Shown piece by piece: positions 32,941-42,376 of a stretch of 64,000 nucleotides of DNA. Positions within the stretch are counted from its first letter, which is position 1. The number at the start of each line of letters is the position of its first letter. The notes beneath the pieces were generated by a model. The model made no database searches. It was not told the DNA's origin and saw only the letters and a program-made list of their open reading frames with translations. The stretch is from Pseudomonas sp. GTDB lineage: Bacteria; Pseudomonadota; Gammaproteobacteria; Pseudomonadales; Pseudomonadaceae. The DNA lies in assembly GCF_030690725.1 (NCBI RefSeq), contig NZ_JAUYGD010000069.1, forward strand, positions 22,606 to 86,605. Reading direction: 5' to 3'. The translations under genes and the position numbers were made by a program.

Positions 32941-34139
32941 GGTGCTTTGCTGTCAGCGCTGTCGATCAGCAGTTGCTGCAGCTCGGTGGTCTTGCTGGCC
33001 AACGGCTGACTGCTGCCAATCCACTCGCCGGTCGTGGCGTTACCGCTGCGCGAGATCCGCGCGACCAGCTGCACCTGTTCAAAGCCGGAGATCTTTAGCT
33101 GCGGCATCATCGCATCGCTGTCCGACAGGCTGACCTCAGCCGGCAGGTCCGCCACGCTCAGGCGCTTGACCGCCAGCGGCATTGGCGGCCCGGAGACCGC
33201 GCGAGCGAAGATAAACACCGCATCCCCCGGTTGCACCTTGGCTTGCAGCTCGGCGGCCAAGGCAACACGTACGGTCAGGCCCTGGCTGGCTGCAGGCGCA
33301 GCATCGGCCGCAGGCGCACCAAGCTGCTCACGGGCGCGGTCAATCCCGCCCTGAATCGCCATACGCGAAGGGTCCTCAGCCGGCAGCACCGCCACCAGCT
33401 GTTGCCAGCGCTCAATCGCCTGCTGGAACTGCCCGGCTTCATAGGCGGCAATACCGAGCAGGCCAAGGCTGGTGACTTCTGCAGGGTCGCCTTTCAGCGC
33501 CTCATCGGTGAGTGCCTGCAGCTGTTCGGTCCATTGCTTGTCACCGGAAAAATACAGCGCCTGCGCCCACTGCCCGAGCAGCTCCGGCTCACGCCCGGCT
33601 ACATCTATGGCGCGCTCGAAGGCCACGGCAGCATCAGCGGCGCGCTCTTGAGCCATATAGGTACGGCCGAGGAAGTACCAACTTTCAGCGGACTTGGGAT
33701 CGTTCTTCACCGCAGCTTCGAGGCGTGCAGTCATTTCCTCGATGGTCTTCGGCTGCTGGGCAAAGGCTTGCGCGCGCTCGACATCATCGATGGCGCCCCA
33801 CTGCTGATACAGGCCATACCCCAGCAGCGGCATCAGCAGCGCAGCAATCAGCGGAATCTTGCCACCCAGCGTGCGCTGGGTCCGCTGCGCCTGCGCGCCT
33901 TCGGTATCGGCGAGCAGCTCGCGGGCTGCCTCATCACGGCCATTGGCCAATTGCTCGGCATTCAGCGCACCCGCGTCGTGCTGGCCTTGCAGGTCCAGCA
34001 AACGTTCCTGATACAGGGTCACGTTAAGGGCGGTACGGTCTTCTTCGGCCTGCACCTTGCGCGCACGCAGCACCGGGATCAGCAGAAACGCCAGGGCCGT
34101 CAGCAACAGCAGGCCGGCGCATAACCAGAATTCAATCAT
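32937..34139 (-). CDS. ccmI: Cytochrome c maturation protein CcmI
   Basis: CcmI is a membrane chaperone that holds apocytochrome c for heme ligation. The 400-residue protein has two N-terminal membrane segments (about 5-25 and 90-110) with a basic, coiled cytoplasmic loop between them (RTALNVTLYQERLLDLQ). TPR-type repeats lie in about 115-260 (AESWYFLGRTYMAQERAADA), followed by a periplasmic beta-domain. It shares one base with the ccmH stop. Confidence 0.94.
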   Translation of the reverse strand: MIEFWLCAGLLLLTALAFLLIPVLRARKVQAEEDRTALNVTLYQERLLDLQGQHDAGALNAEQLANGRDEAARELLADTEGAQAQRTQRTLGGKIPLIAALLMPLLGYGLYQQWGAIDDVERAQAFAQQPKTIEEMTARLEAAVKNDPKSAESWYFLGRTYMAQERAADAAVAFERAIDVAGREPELLGQWAQALYFSGDKQWTEQLQALTDEALKGDPAEVTSLGLLGIAAYEAGQFQQAIERWQQLVAVLPAEDPSRMAIQGGIDRAREQLGAPAADAAPAASQGLTVRVALAAELQAKVQPGDAVFIFARAVSGPPMPLAVKRLSVADLPAEVSLSDSDAMMPQLKISGFEQVQLVARISRSGNATTGEWIGSSQPLASKTTELQQLLIDSADSKAP

Positions 34140-34621
34140 CAGTCTTTCTTATCCACAGGCGTTTGATTAAGCAGAGCAGCCAGACGCTGCTGTTCATCGG
34201 CAGACAGGCCACTGGCGGCGCTGCCTGGCTTGCTGCGACGACGCAACAGAATGACCCCGAGCAGGACGAAACCACCGACCAGCAGACCGGCCGGGCCGTA
34301 CCACAGCAGCAGGGTGCGTGGCGTTACCGGCGGCTTATAGAGGACGAAATCGCCATAGCGGCTGACCAGAAAATCGATGATCTGCTCATTGCTCTGGCCT
34401 TCCTCCAGCATGCGGAAGATCTGCGCACGCAGGTCCATGGCTATCGGTGCATCGGAGTCGGCAATGTTCTGGTTCTGGCACTTGGGGCAGCGCAACTCTT
34501 CCACCAGATTGCGGTAACGCTCGCGCTCAGCCTCAGTGGCAAATTCGTAGGTGTCGATAGCGGCCTGGGCGGTTCCCAGCAGCGCCAGCCCCAGGACGGC
34601 GGCGGTCAGCAAGCGCTTCAT
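34139..34621 (-). CDS. ccmH: Cytochrome c maturation protein CcmH (CcmL type)
   Basis: The 160-residue thiol-redox protein helps keep apocytochrome cysteines reduced. It has a signal segment (1-19), the LRCPKCQNQNIADSDAP motif with its CxxC pair, and a membrane anchor near residues 105-125. ATG 34621 (MKRLLTAAVLG) overlaps the ccmG stop by 4 bp and is preferred over a longer open frame. Confidence 0.95.
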   Translation of the reverse strand: MKRLLTAAVLGLALLGTAQAAIDTYEFATEAERERYRNLVEELRCPKCQNQNIADSDAPIAMDLRAQIFRMLEEGQSNEQIIDFLVSRYGDFVLYKPPVTPRTLLLWYGPAGLLVGGFVLLGVILLRRRSKPGSAASGLSADEQQRLAALLNQTPVDKKD

Positions 34622-35154
34622 GGAGTAACCTCGTCGACCAATTCCTGATAGAGCGGAGCCAGCTGCTCGCGCCAAACACGCTCATCAATCACACCGACAA
34701 ACTTGTGGCGGATGATGCCGTCCTTGTCGATCAGGAAGGTCTCAGGCGCACCGTACACGCCCAGGTCCAGGCCCAGGGTGCCGCGCGCATCGTTGATATT
34801 CAGTTGATAGGGATCATGGAATTCCACCAGCCACTTCTGCGCGGCGGCGTTGTCATCCTTGTAGTTGACCCCATAGATCGTCACACCCAGCTCGGCCAGC
34901 TTGTTAAGTACAGGGTGCTCAACCCGGCAGGCCACACACCAAGTGGCCCAAACGTTGACCAGCGCCGGCTTGCCCTTGAGGTCAGCCTCGCTAAGCGTCT
35001 TGCCATCCTGCACCGCAGGCAGGGAGAACGCCGGGAACGGCTTGCCAATCAACGCCGAAGGCAGCTCGGTGGGATCGAGGAACAGACCGCGGTAGAGAAA
35101 CACCGCCACGCCAAGAAAGACCAGCAGCGGCAACAACAGCAGTAAACGCTTCAT
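34618..35154 (-). CDS. ccmG: Thiol:disulfide interchange protein CcmG/DsbE
   Basis: This is a 178-residue membrane-anchored thioredoxin-like protein. The N-terminal anchor covers about 4-24. The active site WCVACRVEHP (CxxC) lies near residues 72-81, and TIYGVNYKD and YGAPETFLIDKDG follow, as in the DsbE family. It reduces apocytochrome c and/or CcmH in the periplasm. Confidence 0.96.
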   Translation of the reverse strand: MKRLLLLLPLLVFLGVAVFLYRGLFLDPTELPSALIGKPFPAFSLPAVQDGKTLSEADLKGKPALVNVWATWCVACRVEHPVLNKLAELGVTIYGVNYKDDNAAAQKWLVEFHDPYQLNINDARGTLGLDLGVYGAPETFLIDKDGIIRHKFVGVIDERVWREQLAPLYQELVDEVTP

Positions 35155-37124
35155 GCCTGCGCCCCCGCCACGCCCAGTGCATCACGCACGCGGGTGCGCA
35201 CCTTCATGCGGTAGCGCTTGTCGGCGGCAGCCAGGAAGCCGCCAAAGCCCATCAGCAGCGCGCCGAACCAGATCCAGCGAACGAACGGTTTGATATGCAC
35301 GCGCACGGCCCAGGCGCCGTTTTCCAGCGGCTCACCCAGGGCTACGAACAGGTCGCGGGTGATCCCGGCGTCGATGCCGGCCTCGGTCATCACCGACTGC
35401 TGCACGGTGTACAGGCGCTTCTCCGGATGCAGCACGGCAATCTGCTTGCCGTCTTCGAGGATGCGCACCGTGCCTTTGTCAGAGGTAAAGTTCGGCCCTT
35501 CAAAGTGCTCGGCACCTTCGAAAATAAACTGGTAGCCACCAATTTCCACCGACTCACCCGGCGCCATGCGCATATCGCGCTCGAAGCTGCCCATGCTGGT
35601 AAGCACCACACCCAGGGCACAAACCGCCATGCCCAGGTGCGCGGTCTGCATGCCCCAGTAACTACGGGTCAGGCTTGGCAGGCCGCGGAAAAAGCCTTTG
35701 TGGCGGGTTTTCTCAATAATGTCGCGCAGCCCGGCCAGCACCACCCAGGCGGCCAGCAGGCACACGCCAAGCACCGCCCAGTTGAAGTCGCCGACCAGGA
35801 AGGTGGCGATCACTGCCAGCACCACACTGCCGATCAGCACAGGCGCAAGCATGCTCAGTAGCCACTGCAGCGGCGTGTCCTTCCAGCGCACCAGCACACC
35901 GACCGCGATCATCGCCATCAGCAGGCCCATTAGCGGTACGAACAGCGCGTTGAAGTACGGCGGGCCGACCGACAGCTTGGCCCCGGTCATAGCATCCAGC
36001 ACCAGCGGGTAGAGGGTACCGAGCAGAATCATCGCCGCGGCCACCACCAGAATCAGGTTATTCACCAGCAGCAGGGTTTCTCGCGACCACAGGGCAAAGC
36101 CGACCTGGCTTTTCACCACCGGCGCACGCACGGCGAACAGCGCCAAGGAGCTGCCCACCACCAACAACAGGAAGGCCAGGATAAACACGCCGCGCTCAGG
36201 GTCGCTGGCGAAGGCATGCACCGAGGTCAGCACGCCGGAACGCACTAGGAAGGTCCCCAGCAGGCTGAGCGAGAACGCGGCAATCGCCAGCAGCACGGTC
36301 CAGCTCTTGAACACGCCGCGTTTTTCCGTCACGGCCAGGGAGTGGATCAGCGCGGTGCCGACCAGCCAGGGCATAAAGGAGGCGTTTTCCACCGGGTCCC
36401 AGAACCACCAGCCGCCCCAGCCCAGCTCGTAATAGGCCCACCAGGAGCCCAGGGCGATACCGATGCCGAGGAAGGCCCAGGCGACGATAGTCCACGGCCG
36501 CGACCAGCGCGCCCAGGCGGCGTCCAGCTTGCCACCAAGCAAGGCGGCAATGGCGAAAGCAAAGGCCACGGAGAAGCCGACATAGCCCATGTAGAGCATC
36601 GGCGGGTGAATGATCAGGCCGAAGTCCTGCAGCAGCGGGTTGAGGTCGCGGCCATCAACCGGGGTATTGAACAGCAGGCGCTCGAACGGGTTGGAGGTGA
36701 TGATCAAAAACAGAAGAAAACCGATGCTGATAATCCCCATCACCGCGAGCACGCGGGCGAGCATCTCTTCCGGCAGTTGGCGCGAGAAGATCGATACGGC
36801 AAAGGTCCAGCCCGCAAGGATCAGCCCCCAGAGCAGCAGCGAACCTTCGTGCGCGCCCCACACGGCGCTGAATTTGTAATACCAGGGCAATGCACTGTTG
36901 GAGTTGTTGGCCACGTAGGCGACGCTGAAATCGTCGACCATAAAGGCGTAGGTCAGGCAGATAAAGGCAAACAGCATAAAGCTGAACTGGCCCCAAGCAG
37001 CCGGCTGTGCCAGGCTCATCCACTGCCGATCACCGCGCCAGGCACCGATCAGCGGCAGCGTCGCCTGCACCAGCGCCATGCACAGCGCGAGAATCATCGC
37101 CAGATGGCCGAGTTCGGGGATCAT
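35151..37124 (-). CDS. ccmF: Heme lyase subunit CcmF
   Basis: CcmF is the large membrane core of the heme-ligation complex. The 657-residue protein has about 14-15 membrane segments and the WGGWWFWDPVENASFMPW tryptophan-rich heme-handling motif, with histidines in flanking loops (LIHPPMLYMGYVG, LIHSLAV). Length is normal. It overlaps ccmE and ccmG by 4 bp each. Confidence 0.97.
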   Translation of the reverse strand: MIPELGHLAMILALCMALVQATLPLIGAWRGDRQWMSLAQPAAWGQFSFMLFAFICLTYAFMVDDFSVAYVANNSNSALPWYYKFSAVWGAHEGSLLLWGLILAGWTFAVSIFSRQLPEEMLARVLAVMGIISIGFLLFLIITSNPFERLLFNTPVDGRDLNPLLQDFGLIIHPPMLYMGYVGFSVAFAFAIAALLGGKLDAAWARWSRPWTIVAWAFLGIGIALGSWWAYYELGWGGWWFWDPVENASFMPWLVGTALIHSLAVTEKRGVFKSWTVLLAIAAFSLSLLGTFLVRSGVLTSVHAFASDPERGVFILAFLLLVVGSSLALFAVRAPVVKSQVGFALWSRETLLLVNNLILVVAAAMILLGTLYPLVLDAMTGAKLSVGPPYFNALFVPLMGLLMAMIAVGVLVRWKDTPLQWLLSMLAPVLIGSVVLAVIATFLVGDFNWAVLGVCLLAAWVVLAGLRDIIEKTRHKGFFRGLPSLTRSYWGMQTAHLGMAVCALGVVLTSMGSFERDMRMAPGESVEIGGYQFIFEGAEHFEGPNFTSDKGTVRILEDGKQIAVLHPEKRLYTVQQSVMTEAGIDAGITRDLFVALGEPLENGAWAVRVHIKPFVRWIWFGALLMGFGGFLAAADKRYRMKVRTRVRDALGVAGAQA

Positions 37125-37609
37125 TGCGCGTACTCCGATTGAGAGGCCTGCTTGGCCGCTTTGGCCGCGTCATGTTTCTGCTGCATGCCGCTCTGTTCCA
37201 GAGCCTGCATCACTTCTGGCGGCATATAGTTCTCATCGTGTTTGGCCAGCACTTCGTCGGCAATCAGCACACCATTGGCGTCGAGCTTGCCCATGGCGAC
37301 GATGCCCTGCCCTTCGCGGAACAGGTCCGGGAGGATGCCGGTAAAGCGGATGGTTACGCTCTTGGCGCCGTCGGTAACGACGAAATCGGTGTCCAGCGAA
37401 TCGCTGGAGCGTTTCACCGAGCCCTCCTCAACCAGGCCACCGGCGCGGATGCGGGTGTCCTGCGGGGCCTCGCCGTTGGCGATCTGCGTGGGGGTGTAGA
37501 ACAGGTTGATGTTCTGCTGCAGCGCACTGAGGGCCAGGGCCACGGCGATGCCGACACCGGCAATGATGGCCAGGACGATATACAGGCGTTTTTTACGCAC
37601 GGGGTTCAC
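37121..37609 (-). CDS. ccmE: Heme chaperone CcmE
   Basis: This 162-residue periplasmic heme chaperone is anchored by one N-terminal segment (about 8-28). It binds heme covalently through the histidine of LAKHDENYMPPEV and passes it to CcmF; the HxxxY pair is present. The OB-fold core (IRAGGLVEEGSV, VTIRFTGILPDLFREGQG) is complete. Confidence 0.97.
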   Translation of the reverse strand: MNPVRKKRLYIVLAIIAGVGIAVALALSALQQNINLFYTPTQIANGEAPQDTRIRAGGLVEEGSVKRSSDSLDTDFVVTDGAKSVTIRFTGILPDLFREGQGIVAMGKLDANGVLIADEVLAKHDENYMPPEVMQALEQSGMQQKHDAAKAAKQASQSEYAQ

Positions 37610-37782
37610 TTCAACTCCTCCCGGCGCAAACGACGCGCCTCGTCTTGCAGGTAACGGCGACGCGCCAGGATTGGCAGCGCCACATTCAGCCCCAGCACAG
37701 CCAGGCTGATGGCATAACAGGACCAGACATAAGGCCCGTGGCTGCCCATGGCGATAAATTCGCTAAAGCTGGCAAAACTCAT
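37606..37782 (-). CDS. ccmD: Heme exporter accessory protein CcmD
   Basis: The 58-residue protein has one membrane segment (about 17-38) and a basic tail (ARRRYLQDEARRLRREELK). It supports release of holo-CcmE from CcmABC. ATG 37782 overlaps the ccmC stop by 4 bp; the MSFASFSEFIAMGSHGPYVW start is typical. Confidence 0.93.
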   Translation of the reverse strand: MSFASFSEFIAMGSHGPYVWSCYAISLAVLGLNVALPILARRRYLQDEARRLRREELK

Positions 37783-38546
37783 TGGCCTTTCTCCACCAGC
37801 GCCTTGACCTCGGCTTTGGCCCAACTGCTGCGCGCCTCACGCTTGAGCACTTCCAGGCGCATACGCAGCAGTAATACCGCGCCAAAGAAGCAGTAGAAGC
37901 CCAGCACCATGATCAGCAGCGGCATCCACATCTCGAACGGCATCGCAGGCTTGGATACCACGCTGAAGGTGGCGGGCTGGTGCAGGGTGTTCCACCACTC
38001 CACCGAGTATTTGATGATCGGGATATTCACCACGCCGACGATGGCCAGTACCGCACAGGCCTTGGCCGCGCTGTCGCGGTTGGTGATGGCATTGCCCAGG
38101 GCAATCACGCCGAAATACAGGAACAGCAGAATCAGCATCGAGGTCAGGCGGGCATCCCACACCCAGTAGGTGCCCCAAGTCGGCTTGCCCCACACCGCGC
38201 CGGTCACCAGGGCTATCACGGTCATCCAGGCACCAATGGGCGCGGCCTGCTGCAGGGCGACATCGGCCAACTTCATCTTCCACACCAGGCCGACGATGCC
38301 GGCCACCGCCAGCATCACGTAGATCGACTGGGCAAGAAACGCCGCGGGCACATGGATATAGATAATGCGAAAGCTGTTGCCCTGCTGGTAATCCGGCGGC
38401 GCAAAGGCCAGCCCCCAGACCAGTCCGACCACCAGCAGCACAGCAGCAGCCAGGGCCAACCAGGGCAGCCAGCGGCTGCTGATTTCATAAAACCACTTGG
38501 GCGAGCCGAGCTTGTGAAACCACGTCCAGTTCATCAGGTTACTCAT
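37779..38546 (-). CDS. ccmC: Heme exporter subunit CcmC
   Basis: The 255-residue protein has six membrane segments and the WGTYWVWDARLTS tryptophan-rich motif that presents heme to CcmE. Conserved histidines lie in IYIHVPAAF and NTLHQPAT. It lies 64 bp downstream of ccmB, the only sizeable gap inside the operon. Confidence 0.97.
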   Translation of the reverse strand: MSNLMNWTWFHKLGSPKWFYEISSRWLPWLALAAAVLLVVGLVWGLAFAPPDYQQGNSFRIIYIHVPAAFLAQSIYVMLAVAGIVGLVWKMKLADVALQQAAPIGAWMTVIALVTGAVWGKPTWGTYWVWDARLTSMLILLFLYFGVIALGNAITNRDSAAKACAVLAIVGVVNIPIIKYSVEWWNTLHQPATFSVVSKPAMPFEMWMPLLIMVLGFYCFFGAVLLLRMRLEVLKREARSSWAKAEVKALVEKGQ

Positions 38547-38610
38547 CAGTGCTAGGGCTGATCAGGGCGCAGGCAGGCACCCGGTTCAACCGGCCATTCA
38601 GGCTTATTGT

Positions 38611-39282
38611 CTACTCAGCGACACTGATCGTCAGACCAGCGGCGATGGCAAAAGGTGTCAAGGTCACCGCCAGTGCGGTGAGGCTGGCCAACCACAACAG
38701 GTGGCCGACCGCCGGCAATCCTTGCAGGCTGGCTTGTAACGCACCGCTGCCGAGAATCAGCACCGGGATATACAACGGCAAAATCAGCAGCGCGAGCAGC
38801 AGACCGCCGCGCTTGAGGCCCACCGTCAGCGCGGCGCCGACTGCACCGAGCAGGCTCAGCACCGGCGTGCCGAGCAGTAGCGAGATCAGCAATACCGGCA
38901 GGCAGCGCCCCGGCAAACCGAGCATCAACGCCAGCAGCGGCGCCAGCAGCACCAGCGCCAAGCCGGAGAACAGCCAGTGTGCCAGCACCTTGGCCAGAAC
39001 CAGAAGAGCCAGGGGGTGCGGCGAAAGGACCCACTGTTCCAGCGAACCGTCCTCGAAATCACTGCGGAAAAGCCCGTCCAGCGAGAGCAGCACGGCCAAA
39101 AGCGCCGCTACCCACACCAGCCCCGGCGAAAGGCTTTGTAACAACTGCGTCTGCGGCCCCACCGCCAGCGGGAACAATGCAATCACGATGGCGAAGAACA
39201 CCAGCGGGTTGGCCAGCTCAGCCGGACGACGAAATAACAGCCGCGCTTCACGGGCCAGCAACAGGCTAAAGACATTGCTCAT
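38611..39282 (-). CDS. ccmB: Heme exporter subunit CcmB
   Basis: This 223-residue protein has six membrane segments and is the permease partner of CcmA. It has the family motifs LFFRRPAELANPLVFF-like start (LLFRRPAELANPLVF) and DFEDGSLEQWVLSPHPL. Its start overlaps the ccmA stop by 4 bp. Confidence 0.95.
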   Translation of the reverse strand: MSNVFSLLLAREARLLFRRPAELANPLVFFAIVIALFPLAVGPQTQLLQSLSPGLVWVAALLAVLLSLDGLFRSDFEDGSLEQWVLSPHPLALLVLAKVLAHWLFSGLALVLLAPLLALMLGLPGRCLPVLLISLLLGTPVLSLLGAVGAALTVGLKRGGLLLALLILPLYIPVLILGSGALQASLQGLPAVGHLLWLASLTALAVTLTPFAIAAGLTISVAE

Positions 39283-39914
39283 AACGGACGTTGCCCTAAA
39301 TCAAGCTCGCGGTAACCGGCCGGCTTGACCGTCAATTCATGGTGCGTGGTCAGCACCACCAGGCCACCCTGCTGACAATGCGCGGCCAGATGATTCTCCA
39401 ACTGCGCAACCGCCGCTTTGTCCAGTGCAGTAAAAGGCTCATCCAGCACCCACAGCGGTGGCCCAGGCAGATACAGACGCGCCAACGCCACACGGCGTTG
39501 CTGCCCGGCGGACAGGGTATGACAGGGCACATCCTCAAAACCGCGCAGCCCCACCGCCGCCAACGCCTGCCAGATGGCCTCGCGCTCGGCGGGCTGATGC
39601 AGGGCGCAGAGCCAGGTGAGGTTCTCCTCGGCTGTGAGCAAGCCCTTGATGCCCGCGGCATGGCCGATCCACAACAGATTGCGCGCCAGCTCAGCGCGCT
39701 GCTCCGCCAGCGGACGGCCATTCAGGCGAATTTCACCGGCGGTAGGCTGCATCAACCCGGCCAGCAACCGCAGCAGACTGGTCTTGCCGCTGCCGTTGGG
39801 GCCAGCCACCTGCAACATCTCACCGGGAACCAGACGCAGCTCCAAACGCTCGAAGAGCATGCGCCAGTCCCGCTCACAGGCGAGCGCCACGGCTTCGAGA
39901 AGAGGACTGGTCAA
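39279..39914 (-). CDS. ccmA: Heme exporter ATP-binding subunit CcmA
   Basis: CcmA is the ABC ATPase that powers release of holo-CcmE. It has Walker A GPNGSGKTS, signature LSAGQQRRVALARL, Walker B LWVLDEPFTALD and the H-loop TTHHE. TTG 39914 gives a 211-residue protein beginning TSPLLEAVALACERDWR, aligned with the known start, with AGGT upstream; another TTG at 39941 is possible. It is the first gene of the ccm operon. Confidence 0.93.
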   Translation of the reverse strand: MTSPLLEAVALACERDWRMLFERLELRLVPGEMLQVAGPNGSGKTSLLRLLAGLMQPTAGEIRLNGRPLAEQRAELARNLLWIGHAAGIKGLLTAEENLTWLCALHQPAEREAIWQALAAVGLRGFEDVPCHTLSAGQQRRVALARLYLPGPPLWVLDEPFTALDKAAVAQLENHLAAHCQQGGLVVLTTHHELTVKPAGYRELDLGQRPL

Positions 39915-40077
39915 GGCATCGGTACCTAAGATGGATGGCAAAAGCTGTTCAAGTCGGCAGAGTCTTGGCCGCTATACTGACGCAAGTGGAATGCGCAGCC
40001 GAACCAGACGGGGCGCGATTATACATGCCATGCCTCGCCTCCCGCAGTGGGCATTTTCGACAGGGTGTAACCCGCCA

Positions 40078-41622
40078 ATGAGCGAAATCAGCAGTCCACG
40101 GCCTATTGCGCCAACGCCCCCCAGCACTCGCCCCAACGCCATAGCGGCGGACCTGGCGGTGAAACTGCTGCAGCCCATGCAAGGTCTGCTGGCCAGCGGT
40201 GAAACCGCCAAGGCCGAGGTCATCGCCCTCAAAGAAGTGGCGCAGAGTTTTCAGATGCTGCTCAAGCTGACCCTAAACAACGGCAGCCAGACCACCCTGG
40301 AAGCCAGTAGTCCACGCCCACTGGCCCAGGGCACATCCCTGGCCGTAACCGCCCTGTCGGAAACCCGCCTGGCGCTGTCTGTGCTGATGGGCGCTGATAA
40401 GCCCCTGACCAGCCTGGACCTCGACCAGTTGCCGGTTGGCACCCTGCTTCAGGGCAAGGTGGTGGCGCGCGAGCAGTTGCTGCAAACCCGCTCACAGCAA
40501 GTGATCTACAAAGTGCTAGTCAGCCTGCTCAACACGCCGCTGGCCGGCAGCAAGCTATCCCTGGAAACTCCCTTGGCACTCCCGCTGGGCAGCCTGCTCA
40601 GCGCCCAGGTACAAGGCAGCCAGGCGTTGAACTTCCTACCGCTAAGCGGCCGCCTCGATCAACTCGCCCTGAGCCAGCAACTGGGCAGCCAAAGCAATCG
40701 CCAAGGCTCACTGGAAGGCCTGTTCAGCGCCCTGCAAGGGCTGCGCGGCAATGCCGAAATGAGTGAAGGTCTGCGCACCAGCATCGACAAGCTCTTCGGC
40801 GCCATGCCCGACGCCGCTCAACTGAGCAGCCCCAAAGGCCTGGCCATGGCCCTGGAAAACAGCGGCATCCTGCTGGAAAGCAAACTGCTCGGTGGCCAGG
40901 GCCAGGCGCTGCCGACCGATCTGAAAGCCAACCTGCTGCGCCTGATCACCCAATTGCTGCCCAACCTGTCAGCCGGCACACCACTGGCCGCGGCCAATGC
41001 TGGCTCAGCCCTGGCTCAGGCGATGCCCGCCCTGGCCCGTGACCTGCTCGGCAGCCTTGGCAAAGCCACCAGCCGCCAGCAAGCGCTGAACTTCCCTCTG
41101 CCCTCGCGCCTGCTACAGGCGATGGAAGGCGAGGCCGATCTGGAAACCTTGCTGAAGCTCGCCGCTGCAGCCATCTCGCGCCTGCAGACCCATCAGCTCT
41201 CCAGCCTGGCGCAGAGCCAGGTCGGCCCGGACGGCAACCTGCTCACCACCTGGCAATTGGAACTGCCCATGCGTAACCAGCAGGAACTGGTGCCCTTGCA
41301 GGTAAAAATCCAGCGCGATGAAAGCAACCCACAAGGCAAGTCCGAGAAAAAGGAAACCCTGTGGAAGGTCGAACTGGCCTTCGACCTTGATCCGCTGGGG
41401 CCTCTGCAAGTACAGGCGCAACTGGCCCACGGCCGCTTTTCCAGCCAGCTGTGGGCCGAACGCAGCAGCACTGTCAGCCTGATCGATGCGGAACTGGACA
41501 ACCTGCGCCAGCGCCTGAACACCGCCGGCGTGCAGGTTGGCGAACTGGCCTGTAGCCAGGGCGTGCCACCGCGCGGTCCGCGCACCACGCTGGAACAACG
41601 CTGGGTGGATGAAACCGCATGA
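40078..41622 (+). CDS. FliK-like protein with C-terminal hook-length-control domain
   Basis: The 514-residue protein is rich in Leu, Gln, Ser and Ala. Its C-terminal third resembles the Flg_hook domain of FliK: a globular segment with LLTTWQLELPMRNQQELVPLQVKIQRDE, then VELAFDLDPLGPLQVQAQLAHGRFSSQLWAE. True fliK is elsewhere in this window (61898-63145), so this is a second, shorter-range relative. ATG 40078 follows AGGGTG; upstream in-frame codons overlap ccmA. It overlaps the FlhB-like gene by 4 bp, so the two are coupled. Confidence 0.75.
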   Translation: MSEISSPRPIAPTPPSTRPNAIAADLAVKLLQPMQGLLASGETAKAEVIALKEVAQSFQMLLKLTLNNGSQTTLEASSPRPLAQGTSLAVTALSETRLALSVLMGADKPLTSLDLDQLPVGTLLQGKVVAREQLLQTRSQQVIYKVLVSLLNTPLAGSKLSLETPLALPLGSLLSAQVQGSQALNFLPLSGRLDQLALSQQLGSQSNRQGSLEGLFSALQGLRGNAEMSEGLRTSIDKLFGAMPDAAQLSSPKGLAMALENSGILLESKLLGGQGQALPTDLKANLLRLITQLLPNLSAGTPLAAANAGSALAQAMPALARDLLGSLGKATSRQQALNFPLPSRLLQAMEGEADLETLLKLAAAAISRLQTHQLSSLAQSQVGPDGNLLTTWQLELPMRNQQELVPLQVKIQRDESNPQGKSEKKETLWKVELAFDLDPLGPLQVQAQLAHGRFSSQLWAERSSTVSLIDAELDNLRQRLNTAGVQVGELACSQGVPPRGPRTTLEQRWVDETA

Positions 41623-41945
41623 AGAAGACCGCACCCCGCCAAGCCATCGCCCTCACCTACGACGGCCAGAATGCGCCCGTGCTCAGCGCCAAAGGCGATG
41701 ACGAGCTGGCCGAAGCCATTCTCGCCATCGCCCGCGAATACGAAGTGCCGATCTACGAAAATGCCGAACTGGTGCGCCTGTTGGCGCGACTGGAACTGGG
41801 CGATGCAATTCCCGAACAGCTGTATCGCTGTATCGCGGAAATCATCGCCTTTGCCTGGTACCTGAAGGGTAAAGCGCCGGCCGGCAGTGAGCGCGATAGC
41901 GATATCACGCCGCCGCTGCGTCTATTGGAAGGCCCTGCACATTGA
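41619..41945 (+). CDS. FlhB cytoplasmic-domain homologue (FlhX/YlqH type)
   Basis: The 108-residue protein matches only the C-terminal part of FlhB. QAIALTYDGQNAPVLSAKG is followed by the helices ILAIAREYEVPIYENAELVRLLARLELGDAIPEQLYRCIAEIIAFAWYLKGK. No membrane region or NPTH autocleavage motif is present. Full FlhB is at 56240-57376. Such stand-alone domains can replace cleaved FlhB C-terminus in some bacteria, and pairing with a FliK-like gene suggests a role in export switching. The role here is unproven. Confidence 0.85.
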   Translation: MKKTAPRQAIALTYDGQNAPVLSAKGDDELAEAILAIAREYEVPIYENAELVRLLARLELGDAIPEQLYRCIAEIIAFAWYLKGKAPAGSERDSDITPPLRLLEGPAH

Positions 41946-41968
41946 TTACTGCTTGAGGGTTTGCGGAA

Positions 41969-42373
41969 TCAGGAACGCTGCAGCTTGGCTTGCTGCATCT
42001 TGCTCACCAGTTCAGCCTCGGCCTTGCTCAGGCCACAGGACTGGGTCAGGTCATCCACGCTGGCGCCCATGCCAGCCAGACGCGCAGCCTGGGTAAACGA
42101 CAGGCTACTGGGATCACGTTGCTCAATCTGATTGAGCTTGTCCGGTAACGGCGCGACCACCCGGCGCAACTCGTGCAACTCCTCACCCATCTGTACGCTA
42201 CCGGTCAGGTAGGCATCCAGACGCCGACTAAGCTCCTTGAGCCGCCGGTCACGCACTGCGTCACGCTCGCCTTGCAGTTTTATGGCGTCGCGCAGCTGCC
42301 TGGTTAGCCAGGCGCATGCGCCTATCAGCCCCAGGCAAACCAGGGCCAGCGCGATCAGCAGCGCGTCGAGCAT
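41969..42373 (-). CDS. DUF2802 protein
   Basis: The 134-residue protein has an N-terminal membrane segment (about 3-24), a coiled coil (about 27-80) and a C-terminal helix-turn-helix-like DUF2802 segment (LSFTQAARLAGMGASVDDLTQSCGLSKAEAELVSKM). Function is unknown. It starts 3 bp after the cheW stop and is the last gene of the chemotaxis/motility block, a position conserved in Pseudomonas. Confidence 0.9.
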   Translation of the reverse strand: MLDALLIALALVCLGLIGACAWLTRQLRDAIKLQGERDAVRDRRLKELSRRLDAYLTGSVQMGEELHELRRVVAPLPDKLNQIEQRDPSSLSFTQAARLAGMGASVDDLTQSCGLSKAEAELVSKMQQAKLQRS

Positions 42374-42376
42374 GGC

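Noticed and set aside
41619..41945. A truncated flhB pseudogene.
   Set aside because: The frame is intact, starts at an ATGA overlap with the upstream gene, and matches the known stand-alone FlhB-C family, so it looks like a real small gene.
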